From contig NZ_JAVQHL010000002.1 of assembly GCF_032670585.1 (NCBI RefSeq), positions 124,001 through 188,000 on the forward strand: a stretch of 64,000 bases of DNA, in the 5' to 3' direction. The DNA comes from Ostreiculturibacter nitratireducens. Its GTDB lineage: Bacteria > Pseudomonadota > Alphaproteobacteria > Rhodobacterales > Rhodobacteraceae. The position numbers were made by a program, and so were the translations under genes. Shown here one piece after another: positions 1 to 8,364 of the stretch. Below the pieces are notes generated by a model, which made no database searches, had not been told where the DNA came from, and worked only from the letters and a program-made list of their open reading frames with translations. Every line of letters begins with the position of its first letter. The first letter of the stretch is position 1.

Positions 1-321
1 TCCCTCGACCCGGCGCATGAGGTAGAACGGCGTGCCGATCACCTCGCGGTCGTCGCAGTAGAGGACCACCTCGGGCACCGGCACGCCGGTGCCGCCCAGC
101 GCCCGCATCACCCGGAATTCCCGGTCGATCGCGTGGGCGGAAGGCAGAAGTTCCCCCGGCGGCTGTTTCCTGAGCACCAGCCGCTCCGCGCCGAGCATCA
201 GGAAGAAGGTGGGGTTCGACTGCCCGCCGGCGACCCTTTCCACCGCGAAGCCCTCACCCCGCCCCGGCATTTCCCGTCGGAGCCAGGATTCGAGCGCGCC
301 CGTGTCGATCTCCCCGCTCAC
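1..321 (-). CDS. Phosphotransferase family protein (APH/ACAD10-11-like), 3' end outside window
   Basis: The first 107 codons of a protein kinase-like phosphotransferase of the aminoglycoside-phosphotransferase fold are present; the C-terminal part with the catalytic Asp lies beyond base 1. A GTG start at 321 overlaps the stop of the upstream acyl-CoA dehydrogenase in a GTGA arrangement, so the two are translationally coupled. Visible are the ATP-binding N-lobe pattern with GGQSNPTFFL and the lysine in LVLRKQPPG. Bacterial members coupled to an acyl-CoA dehydrogenase mirror the fused domains of eukaryotic ACAD10/ACAD11, which phosphorylate 4-hydroxyacyl-CoAs before dehydration. That function is an inference from the pairing; the substrate is unknown here. 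Confidence 0.85.
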   Translation of the reverse strand, partial: MSGEIDTGALESWLRREMPGRGEGFAVERVAGGQSNPTFFLMLGAERLVLRKQPPGELLPSAHAIDREFRVMRALGGTGVPVPEVVLYCDDREVIGTPFYLMRRVEG

Positions 322-1523
322 GTCGCCACGGGCCAGGACCAGAACCCGTCCCCTTCCTTTGCGAGATGGCGGTTCAGCACCATCTTGTGCACCTCGTCCG
401 CCCCGTCCACCAGCCGCGCCTGCCGCGCGTAGCGGTAGATCCATTCCAGAACCGTGTCGCCCGAATAGCCCCGCGCGCCGTTGATCTGGATCGCCGTGTC
501 TGCGGCGGCGTGCAGCGTGTTCGCCACCTGCACCTTGGCCATCGAGATCTCCTTGCGCGCATAGCCGCCGCGGTCCAGTTCCCAAGCTGCCTTCATCGTC
601 AGGATGCGCCCGATCTCGATCTGCATGGCGAGGTTTCCGAGCATCAGCTGCACGGATTCGCGGTCGGCGAGCCGCACTCCGAAACCCTCGCGCCGATCCG
701 CGTATTCCCGCGCCACCTCGACGCAGCGCCTGGAAAGCCCGAGCCAGCGCATGCAATGCGTCAGCCTTGCCGGCCCGAGCCGCATCTGCGTCAGTTTCAG
801 CCCCGCACCCTCTTCCAGAAGGACGTTCTCCGCCGGGATCTCCAGCCCCTCGAACTCGACCTCGCAGTGGCCACCGTGTTCTTCCGGCCCCATGATCGGG
901 ATGCGCCGCAGGATGCGCCAGCCGGGGTCGTCGCGGTGGAACAGGAAGGCCGTAAGCCCCCGCCTCGCATCGTCCGAGGTCCGCGCGATCAGGATGAAGT
1001 GTTCGGCCACCCCCGCCCCGGTGATGAACCACTTCCGCCCCGTCACCACGTAGCGGTCGCCGCGCTTCTCGGCCCTGGTCAGGATCATCGACGGGTCCGA
1101 CCCGCCCCCCGGCGCGGGCTCCGTCATGACGAAGGCCGACCGCACACGCCCCTCCGCGATCGGCGCGAGCCACCTTTCCCGCTGCGCGGGCGTCGCGGCC
1201 TTTTCCAGCACCATCATGTTGCCGTCGTCGGGCGCGGCGGAGTTGAACATGATCGGCCCGAAGATCGATCGGTTCATCGCCTCGTAGGATGGGGCCATCC
1301 CCGCCATTCCAAGGCCGGCTCCCCCGCTCTCCTCGCCAAGTTGCAGGTTCCATAGCCCTTCGCTCTTCGCCTTCGCCTGCACCTCGCGCGCGAGTTCCAG
1401 CCGCACGTTCTGGTGCGCGTCGTAGCTGCCGGGGTCCGCCTCCAGCGGCAGCACGTGATCAGCCACGAAGGCGGCAATGCGGTTGCGGAAGTCTTCGGCG
1501 CGGGGGGAAAGCGTGAAATCCAT
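318..1523 (-). CDS. Acyl-CoA dehydrogenase (ACAD11-like)
   Basis: A 401-residue FAD-dependent acyl-CoA dehydrogenase starting MDFTLSPRAEDF at 1523; a longer open frame to 1628 exists but runs into the upstream SDR gene and is not protein-like. It carries the flavin-contact stretch MTEPAPGGGSD and the C-terminal VDGADEVHK signature typical of the ACAD10/11 branch and not of the medium-chain enzymes. It should oxidise an acyl-CoA to the 2-enoyl-CoA and pass electrons to ETF. The downstream phosphotransferase overlaps it by 4 bp and the SDR ends 7 bp before it, so the three form one operon that probably handles hydroxylated or branched acyl-CoAs. Confidence 0.93.
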   Translation of the reverse strand: MDFTLSPRAEDFRNRIAAFVADHVLPLEADPGSYDAHQNVRLELAREVQAKAKSEGLWNLQLGEESGGAGLGMAGMAPSYEAMNRSIFGPIMFNSAAPDDGNMMVLEKAATPAQRERWLAPIAEGRVRSAFVMTEPAPGGGSDPSMILTRAEKRGDRYVVTGRKWFITGAGVAEHFILIARTSDDARRGLTAFLFHRDDPGWRILRRIPIMGPEEHGGHCEVEFEGLEIPAENVLLEEGAGLKLTQMRLGPARLTHCMRWLGLSRRCVEVAREYADRREGFGVRLADRESVQLMLGNLAMQIEIGRILTMKAAWELDRGGYARKEISMAKVQVANTLHAAADTAIQINGARGYSGDTVLEWIYRYARQARLVDGADEVHKMVLNRHLAKEGDGFWSWPVAT

Positions 1524-1530
1524 GTTGACC

Positions 1531-2277
1531 TCAGAGCGAGGAGACGAGGTGACCGCCGTCGACGGCGAGGCTCGCCCCGGTGATGTAGGAACCGGCCTCG
1601 GAGGCCAGGAGAAGAAGCGCCCCGTCAAGGTCCTTCGGCCGCCCGATCCGGCGTTGCGGAATGCGCCGGATCAGAGCCTCCCCTGCTTCGGAGGCCAGGA
1701 ACTCGCGGTTGATGTCGGTTTCGATGTAGCCGGGGCAGAGCGCGTTCACGCGGATCCCGAACCGCGCCCACTCGAGCGCGAGCGCCTGCGTCAGTTGGAC
1801 CACGCCGGCCTTCGAGGCCGCGTAGGCCGCGACACCCCCCGCGACACGAAGCCCGAGGATCGAGGCGATGTTGACGATCGCGCCGCCCCGCCCGTGGGCC
1901 TTCATCGCCCGCGCGGCCGCCTGCGCCGCGTGAAAGACGCCGGACAGGTTCGTATCGATCACCGCCTGCCAGTCGTCTTCCGCCACATCCATCGCCGGCC
2001 CCGCCCGGCTTATCCCGGCGTTGTTGACGAGGATATCGATGCCCTTCGGGATGGCCCGCGCGACGGAAGCGGGATCGGCCACGTCCATAACCACGGCCTC
2101 CGCCCTGCCGCCCGTCAGGCGGATCTCGGCGCAGGCCGCCTCCAGCCTGCCCTCCCGCCGCGCGGCAAGCGTGACCTGCACGCCACGCGCGGCCAGAAGT
2201 TCCGCGAAATGCAGACCCAAACCGCCCGAAGCCCCGGTCACCAGCGCGCGCTTGCCTTCAAGATCGGTGAAATCCAT
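1531..2277 (-). CDS. Short-chain dehydrogenase/reductase (SDR)
   Basis: A 248-residue classical SDR. It has the dinucleotide-binding TGASGGLG at residues 14-21, NNAG at 85-88, the catalytic Ser at about 139, and YxxxK as Tyr152/Lys156. A GGGAGG ribosome site precedes the ATG at 2277. The gene lies directly upstream of the acyl-CoA dehydrogenase and phosphotransferase genes on the same strand with a 7-bp gap, so it likely works in the same acyl-CoA pathway, for example as a 3-hydroxyacyl dehydrogenase. The family alone does not fix the substrate. Confidence 0.92.
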   Translation of the reverse strand: MDFTDLEGKRALVTGASGGLGLHFAELLAARGVQVTLAARREGRLEAACAEIRLTGGRAEAVVMDVADPASVARAIPKGIDILVNNAGISRAGPAMDVAEDDWQAVIDTNLSGVFHAAQAAARAMKAHGRGGAIVNIASILGLRVAGGVAAYAASKAGVVQLTQALALEWARFGIRVNALCPGYIETDINREFLASEAGEALIRRIPQRRIGRPKDLDGALLLLASEAGSYITGASLAVDGGHLVSSL

Positions 2278-2332
2278 CCCGCGTCCTCCCGGACAGGAGT
2301 TTTCACGGCGGGCCGGAAGAAGGCAAGCCGCG

Positions 2333-3700
2333 CTAAGCCTCGAGAAGGGCTGAAATCCTTTGGGTCATTTCCGAAACCAGCGCCGCGTCTCCCTCCGCCT
2401 CGACGTTGAGCCGCACCAGCGCCTCGGTGTTCGACTGGCGCAACGAGAAGCGCCAGCCGGGGAAGGACAGGCTCAGCCCGTCGGTCTCGTCGATTTCGGC
2501 GGCCTCCGGTCCGAACGCGGCCATCACCCGCGCGATCGCAGCCTCAGGGTCTTCGGGCCGGAAATTCCGTTCTCCTGAAGACGGGAAGCGCGCGATCAGG
2601 TCGTCCACAAGAGAGGCGAGAGCAGCCCGCTTCCGCCCCATCAACTCGGCCACCAGAAGCCAGGGGATCATCCCGCTGTCGCAGGCAAAGAAATCACGGA
2701 AATAGTGATGGGCCGACATCTCGCCGCCGTAGATGGCGCCGGTCTCGCGCATCGCGCGTTTCAGATAGACGTGCCCGGTCTTGGCCATGACCGCGCGCCC
2801 TCCGGCTCGCGCGATCGTGTCGCGGATGCCGAGGACCACGCGCGGGTCGTGAACGATGGTCTCCCCCGGCGCGCGCGACAGGAAGGCCGCGGCCAGCAGG
2901 CTCACGACATGTTCGCCGGGGATGAAGCGGCCGGTCGCGTCGAACAGGAAGCAGCGGTCGAAATCCCCGTCCCAGGCCACGCCCATGTCGGCGCCCGCTT
3001 CGCGCAGCGGCTCCGCCGTCTGCGCGTGGTTTTCCGGCAGGATCGGGTTCGGCGCGCCCAAGGGGAATTTCCCGTCCGGTTCGTGGTGAACCCGGACAAA
3101 GCGCAGCGGCGCGCCACGCGACGCGAGGCCCTCGGCCAGCGCATCGAGCGTCGGCCCCGCCGCGCCGTTCCCGGCATTGGCGAGGATCGTCAGCGGCTGC
3201 ATCGCCGCGACGTCGGTCATGCCGAGCACATGGTCCACATAGGCAGCCCGCGTGGCGCTTGCGTCCCTTACCGCGCCGCCCGGTTTCCGAAGGCCGAAGG
3301 CGTCCGCTTCCGCCAGCGCGCGGATCTGGCACAGGTCGGCAACCGGATCGAGGGGCGCCGCCCCCTCCCGCACCATCTTCATCCCGTTCCACTCCGCGGG
3401 ATTATGCGAAGCCGTGATCATGATCCCGCCACCCGCGTTCAGATGCCCGGTCGCGAAATAGACCTCCTCGGTCCCGCAAAGCCCGAGGTCCAGGACGTCC
3501 GACCCCTCCGCCACCAGCCCTTCCGCCAGCGCGGCGGCAAGCGCCGGCGACGAGAGCCGCGGGTCGTGGCCGATCACCACGGGCGAGGCGCCGAGCGCCC
3601 GGGCGAAGGCGCGGCCGATCCGGAAGGCGACGCCCTCGTCAAGCTCGATACCCGCGCGGCCACGGATGTCGTAGGCCTTGAAGCAGTTCAGCCGGGTCAT
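2333..3700 (-). CDS. manB: Phosphomannomutase/phosphoglucomutase
   Basis: A 455-residue alpha-D-phosphohexomutase that interconverts hexose 6- and 1-phosphates and so feeds nucleotide-sugar synthesis. The phosphoserine loop ITASHNP puts the catalytic Ser at residue 98; a metal loop WDGDFDRC lies near residue 243 and the sugar-binding GEMSAHHYF near 325. The C-terminal phosphate-binding region (FSLRQSNTEALVRLN) is intact. The start ATG at 3700 has GGAG just upstream. It stands 55 bp from the SDR gene, possibly in the same transcript, and could supply mannose-1-P or glucose-1-P to the exopolysaccharide cluster 30 kb away. PMM versus dual PMM/PGM specificity cannot be read from the sequence. Confidence 0.92.
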   Translation of the reverse strand: MTRLNCFKAYDIRGRAGIELDEGVAFRIGRAFARALGASPVVIGHDPRLSSPALAAALAEGLVAEGSDVLDLGLCGTEEVYFATGHLNAGGGIMITASHNPAEWNGMKMVREGAAPLDPVADLCQIRALAEADAFGLRKPGGAVRDASATRAAYVDHVLGMTDVAAMQPLTILANAGNGAAGPTLDALAEGLASRGAPLRFVRVHHEPDGKFPLGAPNPILPENHAQTAEPLREAGADMGVAWDGDFDRCFLFDATGRFIPGEHVVSLLAAAFLSRAPGETIVHDPRVVLGIRDTIARAGGRAVMAKTGHVYLKRAMRETGAIYGGEMSAHHYFRDFFACDSGMIPWLLVAELMGRKRAALASLVDDLIARFPSSGERNFRPEDPEAAIARVMAAFGPEAAEIDETDGLSLSFPGWRFSLRQSNTEALVRLNVEAEGDAALVSEMTQRISALLEA

Positions 3701-3821
3701 CCCGGACTCCGGGCCCCGGCATGGAACGGCCTGGAAACAGTGAACTCAGCGCCAACGGAAATCATCTTCACTCGTATTCTCGCCATTCCATGCGTCCTTG
3801 CCAGCGTGGGGAGCCGCCCGC

Positions 3822-4778
3822 TTATCCTTCTTTCCCCCGGTTGTGGAAGATCCGGCCGATCAAATTCAGAAGGACCTGCGCCGCCAGGATCGCCGTCGTC
3901 CCCGTATGATCGTAATCGGGCGCGACCTCGACAAGGTCGATCCCGACGACCCGCCCCCGCTTCGTCAGCCCGTCCAGAAGCTCCAGCACCTCGTAGTAGA
4001 CGAACCCGCCGTGGCTCGGAGTTCCCGTCCCCGGCGCGATCGAGGGATCGAACCCGTCGATATCGATCGTGACGTAGTAGTCCTTCCCCGCCGGCACCCG
4101 TTCCAGCACCGCCTCGATCCCAAGCTTCCGGATCTGCCGGACGGAAAGGATGTCCGACCCCATCGCACGAGCCGCCTCGTAGCCCTCCTTCGCGGTGGAG
4201 GAGACGTTGCGGATCCCGAGCTGGCTGAGCCCGGTCACGTAGTCCTTTTCCGCCGCGCGCCGCATCGGGTTGCCGTGCCCGTACCGGACCCCGTGACGCT
4301 CGTCCACGAAGTCGAGATGCGCGTCGATCTGGACGACGTGGATCGGACCGTGATCCGCGAACGCGTTGATGCAGGGGATGTTGACCGAATGGTCGCCCCC
4401 CAGCACCACGGGCAGCGCCCCCGCCTTCAGGATCGACCTGACGCCCGCCTCGATGTTGGCGTGGCTGGTCGCGGTGTCGGTATGCACGATGTCGGCATCC
4501 CCGATATCGACGATCCGGACGCCTTCGAGATAGGTCACGTCGTCCTCATGGTCGTATGCGCCGGCGTGACCGAAGGAGAAGAGCGTCGAGGCTTCGCGGA
4601 TCGCCCGCGGCCCGAACCGGGCGCCCGCGCGCCACTGGGTGCCGAAGTCGAAGGGCGCGCCCAGGATCGCGACGTCCGCGTCGATCGCATCCCAGTCCTG
4701 CTGGTAGGGGCTCTTGCCGAAGGTGGAGATGCCAACGAAGGGCAGGTTCAGGCGACCTTTTTCGTAGCCGTGGGTCAT
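3822..4778 (-). CDS. speB: Agmatinase / arginase-family ureohydrolase
   Basis: A 318-residue member of the ureohydrolase superfamily, which hydrolyses a guanidino group to urea. The binuclear manganese ligands are all visible: GGDHS (His130), DAHLDF (Asp152, His154, Asp156) and DIDGFDP (Asp239, Asp241). The start at MTHGYEKG (4778) is chosen over a 29-residue upstream extension that overlaps the preceding gene and looks non-coding. It follows the polysaccharide-deacetylase gene by 10 bp. Agmatine is the commonest substrate for this length and motif set, but guanidinobutyrate or another guanidino acid is equally possible, and the deacetylase partner hints at a dedicated nitrogen-salvage pathway. 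Confidence 0.85.
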   Translation of the reverse strand: MTHGYEKGRLNLPFVGISTFGKSPYQQDWDAIDADVAILGAPFDFGTQWRAGARFGPRAIREASTLFSFGHAGAYDHEDDVTYLEGVRIVDIGDADIVHTDTATSHANIEAGVRSILKAGALPVVLGGDHSVNIPCINAFADHGPIHVVQIDAHLDFVDERHGVRYGHGNPMRRAAEKDYVTGLSQLGIRNVSSTAKEGYEAARAMGSDILSVRQIRKLGIEAVLERVPAGKDYYVTIDIDGFDPSIAPGTGTPSHGGFVYYEVLELLDGLTKRGRVVGIDLVEVAPDYDHTGTTAILAAQVLLNLIGRIFHNRGKEG

Positions 4779-4788
4779 GTATTGAATC

Positions 4789-5649
4789 CTAGATTTCCGG
4801 GTAGGGCAGGGTTTCGACGCGCAGTCTTGCCCTGTGAGAAAGCGCGAAGGCCGCGATGTCTTCAAGGGGGGCGAACCAGGCCTCGCCCCGTTTCAGGACG
4901 GTTTCGAGCCATGCCTCCAGCGCCGACCACGGGGCGAGGCGCCCGGTCAGGCACGGGCGCAGCACCGGCATCCAGAATCCGCCCACGGCCCGTGCGGCTT
5001 CGTATTCCTCGGCCAGAACCCGCAGCCCGTCCGAAGGCGCGGCAACGGGCAGCCCTTGGACGGCTTCCCCGAAAGTCGCCAAAGGCAGCCGGTCGCAAGC
5101 CCAGCAGGGTGGGATCTCGAGTATCTGCCCCTTCGGCGTGCGCATCATGTAAGGCATCTCGTCCGCCATCAGGGAGCTGTCGTAGACGAATCCCTCCCTG
5201 ACGAGGTGATCCAGCACCGCCTGCGTGGCGCCGTGCATGGGCGCCCGGTATCCGCGGGGACGTCGGCCGGTAAGGCGGACATGGATATCCATCGCCCGAC
5301 CGAAAAGCTCCGCCTCGCGCTCTGCCGAGTGCTGCGCCGGATCCTCGTTGCACCAGGAATGGTGACCGATCTCGTGGCCGTCCTTCAGGATCGCCTCGAC
5401 CGTCGCGGGATAGGTCCTCATCACCCAGCCGGGCATGAAGAACGTCTGTTTCAGGCCGAAGCGGCGGAGCGTCGCGAGGATCCTTGGCACGGCGACGGTC
5501 GGACCGTAGCGGCCCATGCTCACCGCCTGAAGTCGCGGGTGACCGTCGGGCATCCGCGCGCTGCGGGCCAAGCTGTCGGCATCGACGTCGAAAGTGATCG
5601 CCGCTGCAAGGCGGGCTCCATTCGGCCAGGGCAAGGGGTTGAGTAGCAT
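4789..5649 (-). CDS. Polysaccharide deacetylase family protein (PuuE/PgdA-like)
   Basis: A 286-residue NodB-homology protein. The metal-binding Asp pair is TFDVDAD (residues 19-25), followed by HEIGHHSW (residues 92-99) and the arginine loop YRAPMHG. No signal peptide is visible, which suggests a cytoplasmic enzyme acting on an amide or cyclic ureide, as in PuuE-type allantoinases, and not a cell-wall deacetylase. The ATG at 5649 is followed 10 bp after its stop by the arginase-family gene, so the pair is probably one operon for a guanidino or ureido compound. That pathway is an inference from adjacency. Confidence 0.8.
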   Translation of the reverse strand: MLLNPLPWPNGARLAAAITFDVDADSLARSARMPDGHPRLQAVSMGRYGPTVAVPRILATLRRFGLKQTFFMPGWVMRTYPATVEAILKDGHEIGHHSWCNEDPAQHSAEREAELFGRAMDIHVRLTGRRPRGYRAPMHGATQAVLDHLVREGFVYDSSLMADEMPYMMRTPKGQILEIPPCWACDRLPLATFGEAVQGLPVAAPSDGLRVLAEEYEAARAVGGFWMPVLRPCLTGRLAPWSALEAWLETVLKRGEAWFAPLEDIAAFALSHRARLRVETLPYPEI

Positions 5650-5894
5650 GGACAACCTCGCTGCACGGCCACCCCGCCATCGGCGGCGCTCGCTGGCCGG
5701 TGGTGACGCTTGCGGCCGAGTGGGATCCGGGCCTGAAGAGCCTGCTCGACGGCCCAATTCTCTCCCGACCCGGGCACCGCCTGTCAATGGGGCTGCGAGG
5801 CAGACGGCCGGCCTGCGCGATCTGCGTTGCGCGGCGCCTTGCCAACCGGACCCGACCCGTGTCTTCTCGCGACTGGACCCGGAGAAGGGACCCC

Positions 5895-7757
5895 ATGGCT
5901 GAACAACACCAAGACCGGCTCCAGAAGGCGCTTCTGGGAATCGCCGTGATCGGGCTCGCCTCTGGCGCGGCCCTCTGGTTCGCAGGCCGGCCGGACCTTG
6001 CACGGTTCGGCTGGATCCTCACCACGCTGCCTGTCCTCGCCGCGCTCGTCGTCGAGATCGTCACGAGCTTGCGCGCGGGTGAATTCGGCCTCGACATCGT
6101 CGCGGCGCTGTCGATGACGGCCGCGCTCGTCTTCGGCGAGGAACTCGCCGCGGCGGTGGTGGCGCTGATGTATTCCGGCGGAAACTATCTCGAGGCCTTC
6201 GCCGAAGGACGGGCGAGGCGGGAGATGCACGACCTCCTGTCACGCGTGCCGCGAACCGCGATGCGGCATCAGGACGGCGGGCTGGAGGAGGTGCCCCTTG
6301 ACGCGGTGGAGCCCGGCGACCGGTTGCTGATCCGCCGGGGTGACGTGGTGCCCGTTGACGGCACCGTCGCCTCCGGGCGCGCGGTCCTCGACCTTTCCGC
6401 CCTGACGGGCGAAGCGATGCCCCAGCGTTTCGAACCAGAGGACGCGGTCCTCAGCGGGGCGACAAACACGGGCGAGGCCTTCGACCTCGCCGCCACGCGG
6501 CGGGCCGAGGAAAGCACCTATGCCGGGATTGTCCGGCTGGTCGAGGCGGCGCAGAAATCCAAGGCGCCGATGGCGCGGCTTGCCGACCAGTATTCGATGG
6601 GGTTCCTCGCCGTCACCGTGACGCTCGCCTGGGCGGCGTGGTGGGCGACCGACGATCCGATCAGGGCGGTCGCGGTCCTGGTGGTGGCGACGCCCTGTCC
6701 GCTGATCCTCGCGGTTCCGGTGGCCCTCGTCGCCGGGCTGTCGCGGGCGGCCCGTTTCGGCGTGCTGATCAAGGGCGCGAAGGCGCTCGAGATCCTGGCG
6801 CGGGTGCGAACGCTCATCCTCGACAAGACCGGGACGCTCACCGAAGGACGGCCGAAGCTCGTCTCCGTGGAGGTGGAGGCGGGGTTCTCCGAAGCCGAAA
6901 TCCTCCATCTTGCGGCGTCGCTCGACCAGGCCTCCAAGCATCCGATCGCCCAGGCCCTCGTGATGGAGGCGCGTGCGCGCGGGCTGGCGCTCGTGCCGCC
7001 CGAGGCGGCCGAGGAAATGCCGGGTGAAGGCGTCTCCGGCAGGGTCGGCGGCCACTCCGTTCTGGTCGGCGGCGCGGACTTCGTGGCCCAGCGGATCGGA
7101 CCGGACGGCGGCAACGGAACGAACCGCGAGGCGGGATCGGTCCTCGTTTCGATAGGGATCGACAGCAGGCACGCCGGGCGGCTGGTCTTTTCGGACGTGC
7201 TGCGGGAAGGAACGCACAACCTCCTTTCGCGCCTGCGCGGCATCGGGGTGGACAGGATCGTCCTTGCGACGGGCGATCGGCACGCGGTCGCGAACGCGGT
7301 CACGGAGGGCCTCGACCTGGACCTGGTCCGGGCGGAACTCACGCCGGATCAGAAGGTTCTCCTCGTGCTGACCGAACACAAGAACGGCCCGGTGATGATG
7401 GTCGGCGACGGCGTGAACGATGCGCCGGCCCTGGCCGCGGCGGACATCGGCGTGGCGATGGGCGCGCGCGGCGCGGCCGCCTCGGCGGAAGCCGCGGATG
7501 TGGTGCTCCTAGTCGACCGTCTGGACCGCGCGCTGCCGGGAATGGAGATCGCGCAAGGCGCTCGGAACATCGCGCTCCAGAGCGTCTTCGTCGGGATCGG
7601 CCTTTCCGTCGCTGGCATGATCGCCGCCGCGATGGGCCATATCACGCCGGTCCAAGGCGCGCTTCTGCAGGAGGTAATCGACGTGGCGGTAATCCTGAAC
7701 GCCCTGCGGGCACTGCGGATCGTGCCCAGATCAGAACGCCAGACCGCCGCCGACTGA
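5895..7757 (+). CDS. Heavy-metal P1B-type ATPase with TPC motif
   Basis: A 620-residue metal-transporting P-type ATPase with every catalytic element: TGEA in the actuator domain, phosphorylated Asp310 in DKTGTLTEG, the HP dipeptide in SKHPIAQ, and GDGVNDAPAL. The transmembrane metal motif is TPCP (Thr266-Pro267-Cys268), not the CPC of copper or zinc pumps; TPC is the signature of the P1B-5 (Nia-like, Ni/Fe) group. There is no N-terminal heavy-metal-associated domain and no C-terminal hemerythrin domain. The start at 5895 has GGAGAAGGGA immediately upstream; the frame upstream of it is not protein-like. It is monocistronic, and the metal is inferred only from the motif. Confidence 0.93.
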   Translation: MAEQHQDRLQKALLGIAVIGLASGAALWFAGRPDLARFGWILTTLPVLAALVVEIVTSLRAGEFGLDIVAALSMTAALVFGEELAAAVVALMYSGGNYLEAFAEGRARREMHDLLSRVPRTAMRHQDGGLEEVPLDAVEPGDRLLIRRGDVVPVDGTVASGRAVLDLSALTGEAMPQRFEPEDAVLSGATNTGEAFDLAATRRAEESTYAGIVRLVEAAQKSKAPMARLADQYSMGFLAVTVTLAWAAWWATDDPIRAVAVLVVATPCPLILAVPVALVAGLSRAARFGVLIKGAKALEILARVRTLILDKTGTLTEGRPKLVSVEVEAGFSEAEILHLAASLDQASKHPIAQALVMEARARGLALVPPEAAEEMPGEGVSGRVGGHSVLVGGADFVAQRIGPDGGNGTNREAGSVLVSIGIDSRHAGRLVFSDVLREGTHNLLSRLRGIGVDRIVLATGDRHAVANAVTEGLDLDLVRAELTPDQKVLLVLTEHKNGPVMMVGDGVNDAPALAAADIGVAMGARGAAASAEAADVVLLVDRLDRALPGMEIAQGARNIALQSVFVGIGLSVAGMIAAAMGHITPVQGALLQEVIDVAVILNALRALRIVPRSERQTAAD

Positions 7758-7790
7758 TTGCCCGGACGACGCGGGAGGGCACCCGGTCAG

Positions 7791-8267
7791 TCACGGCTTC
7801 TTCGGGGCCTTCGGCACGAAGGCGCAGCGGTCTGGCTTGATGTCGATCAGCGGCGTCCCGTCGAGACAGTCGAGCCCTCGCACGATCAGCGTGGAACCTT
7901 CGACCCTCACCAGCCGGACCAGCGATGTGCCGATCGGGTTCGGCCGGACCGGTGAGCGCAGCGCGAAGGTGCCGAATATGCGGCCGTCGCGCCCCGGGTT
8001 TTGCAGAACGAGGTCCCTGCGGCCCCGGTCCAGCCAGTAGAGAAGCTCGATGCTCTCGTAGTCTTCCAGGCCGGCCAGCGCCGCACCCCAGGGTTCGGAC
8101 AGCTCGACGCGGCACTCCGGCCCGTCCGGCGAACCCTGGCGCGGGCATTCTTCGCGCGTCTGCCAGGGCGTCCGGATCCTCCCGATGAATCGCAGGCGCG
8201 CGTCGTCGGGCTCCGGCAGTTCCACCGCGACCTCATTTTCACGGAGTTCCGAAGACCCGCCACCCAT
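7791..8267 (-). CDS. trmO: tRNA (N6-threonylcarbamoyladenosine37-N6)-methyltransferase TrmO-like
   Basis: A 158-residue TsaA/YaeB-family protein. The signature RSPVRPNPIGTS and the C-terminal DCLDGTPLIDIKP are the conserved SAM-binding and active-site stretches of TrmO, which methylates t6A37 to m6t6A in tRNA. Length and motif spacing fit a single-domain, full-length enzyme. It is convergent with the P-type ATPase and lies about 100 bp downstream of the MOT1 transporter gene on the same strand. Substrate identity is inferred from the family. Confidence 0.85.
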   Translation of the reverse strand: MGGGSSELRENEVAVELPEPDDARLRFIGRIRTPWQTREECPRQGSPDGPECRVELSEPWGAALAGLEDYESIELLYWLDRGRRDLVLQNPGRDGRIFGTFALRSPVRPNPIGTSLVRLVRVEGSTLIVRGLDCLDGTPLIDIKPDRCAFVPKAPKKP

Positions 8268-8364
8268 GTCGACGTCAATCGGTCGCGAGCGTCAGGTCGG
8301 ACGCCTCGATGATCACTGATTTCGCTCCGCTCGTCACCTTTTCATCCTTTCCCTGATCGCGGGT

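Noticed and set aside
2705..4072. 455-codon plus-strand open frame spanning the phosphohexomutase and arginase-family genes
   Set aside because: It joins the antisense of two unrelated genes and the gap between them, which no real gene would do.
8275..8337. 20-codon GTG frame after the MOT1 gene with VIIEASDLTLATD at its end
   Set aside because: It has a ribosome-site-like GGAAAGGA upstream and a tail like the start of an ABC ATPase, but it is too short to separate from chance.
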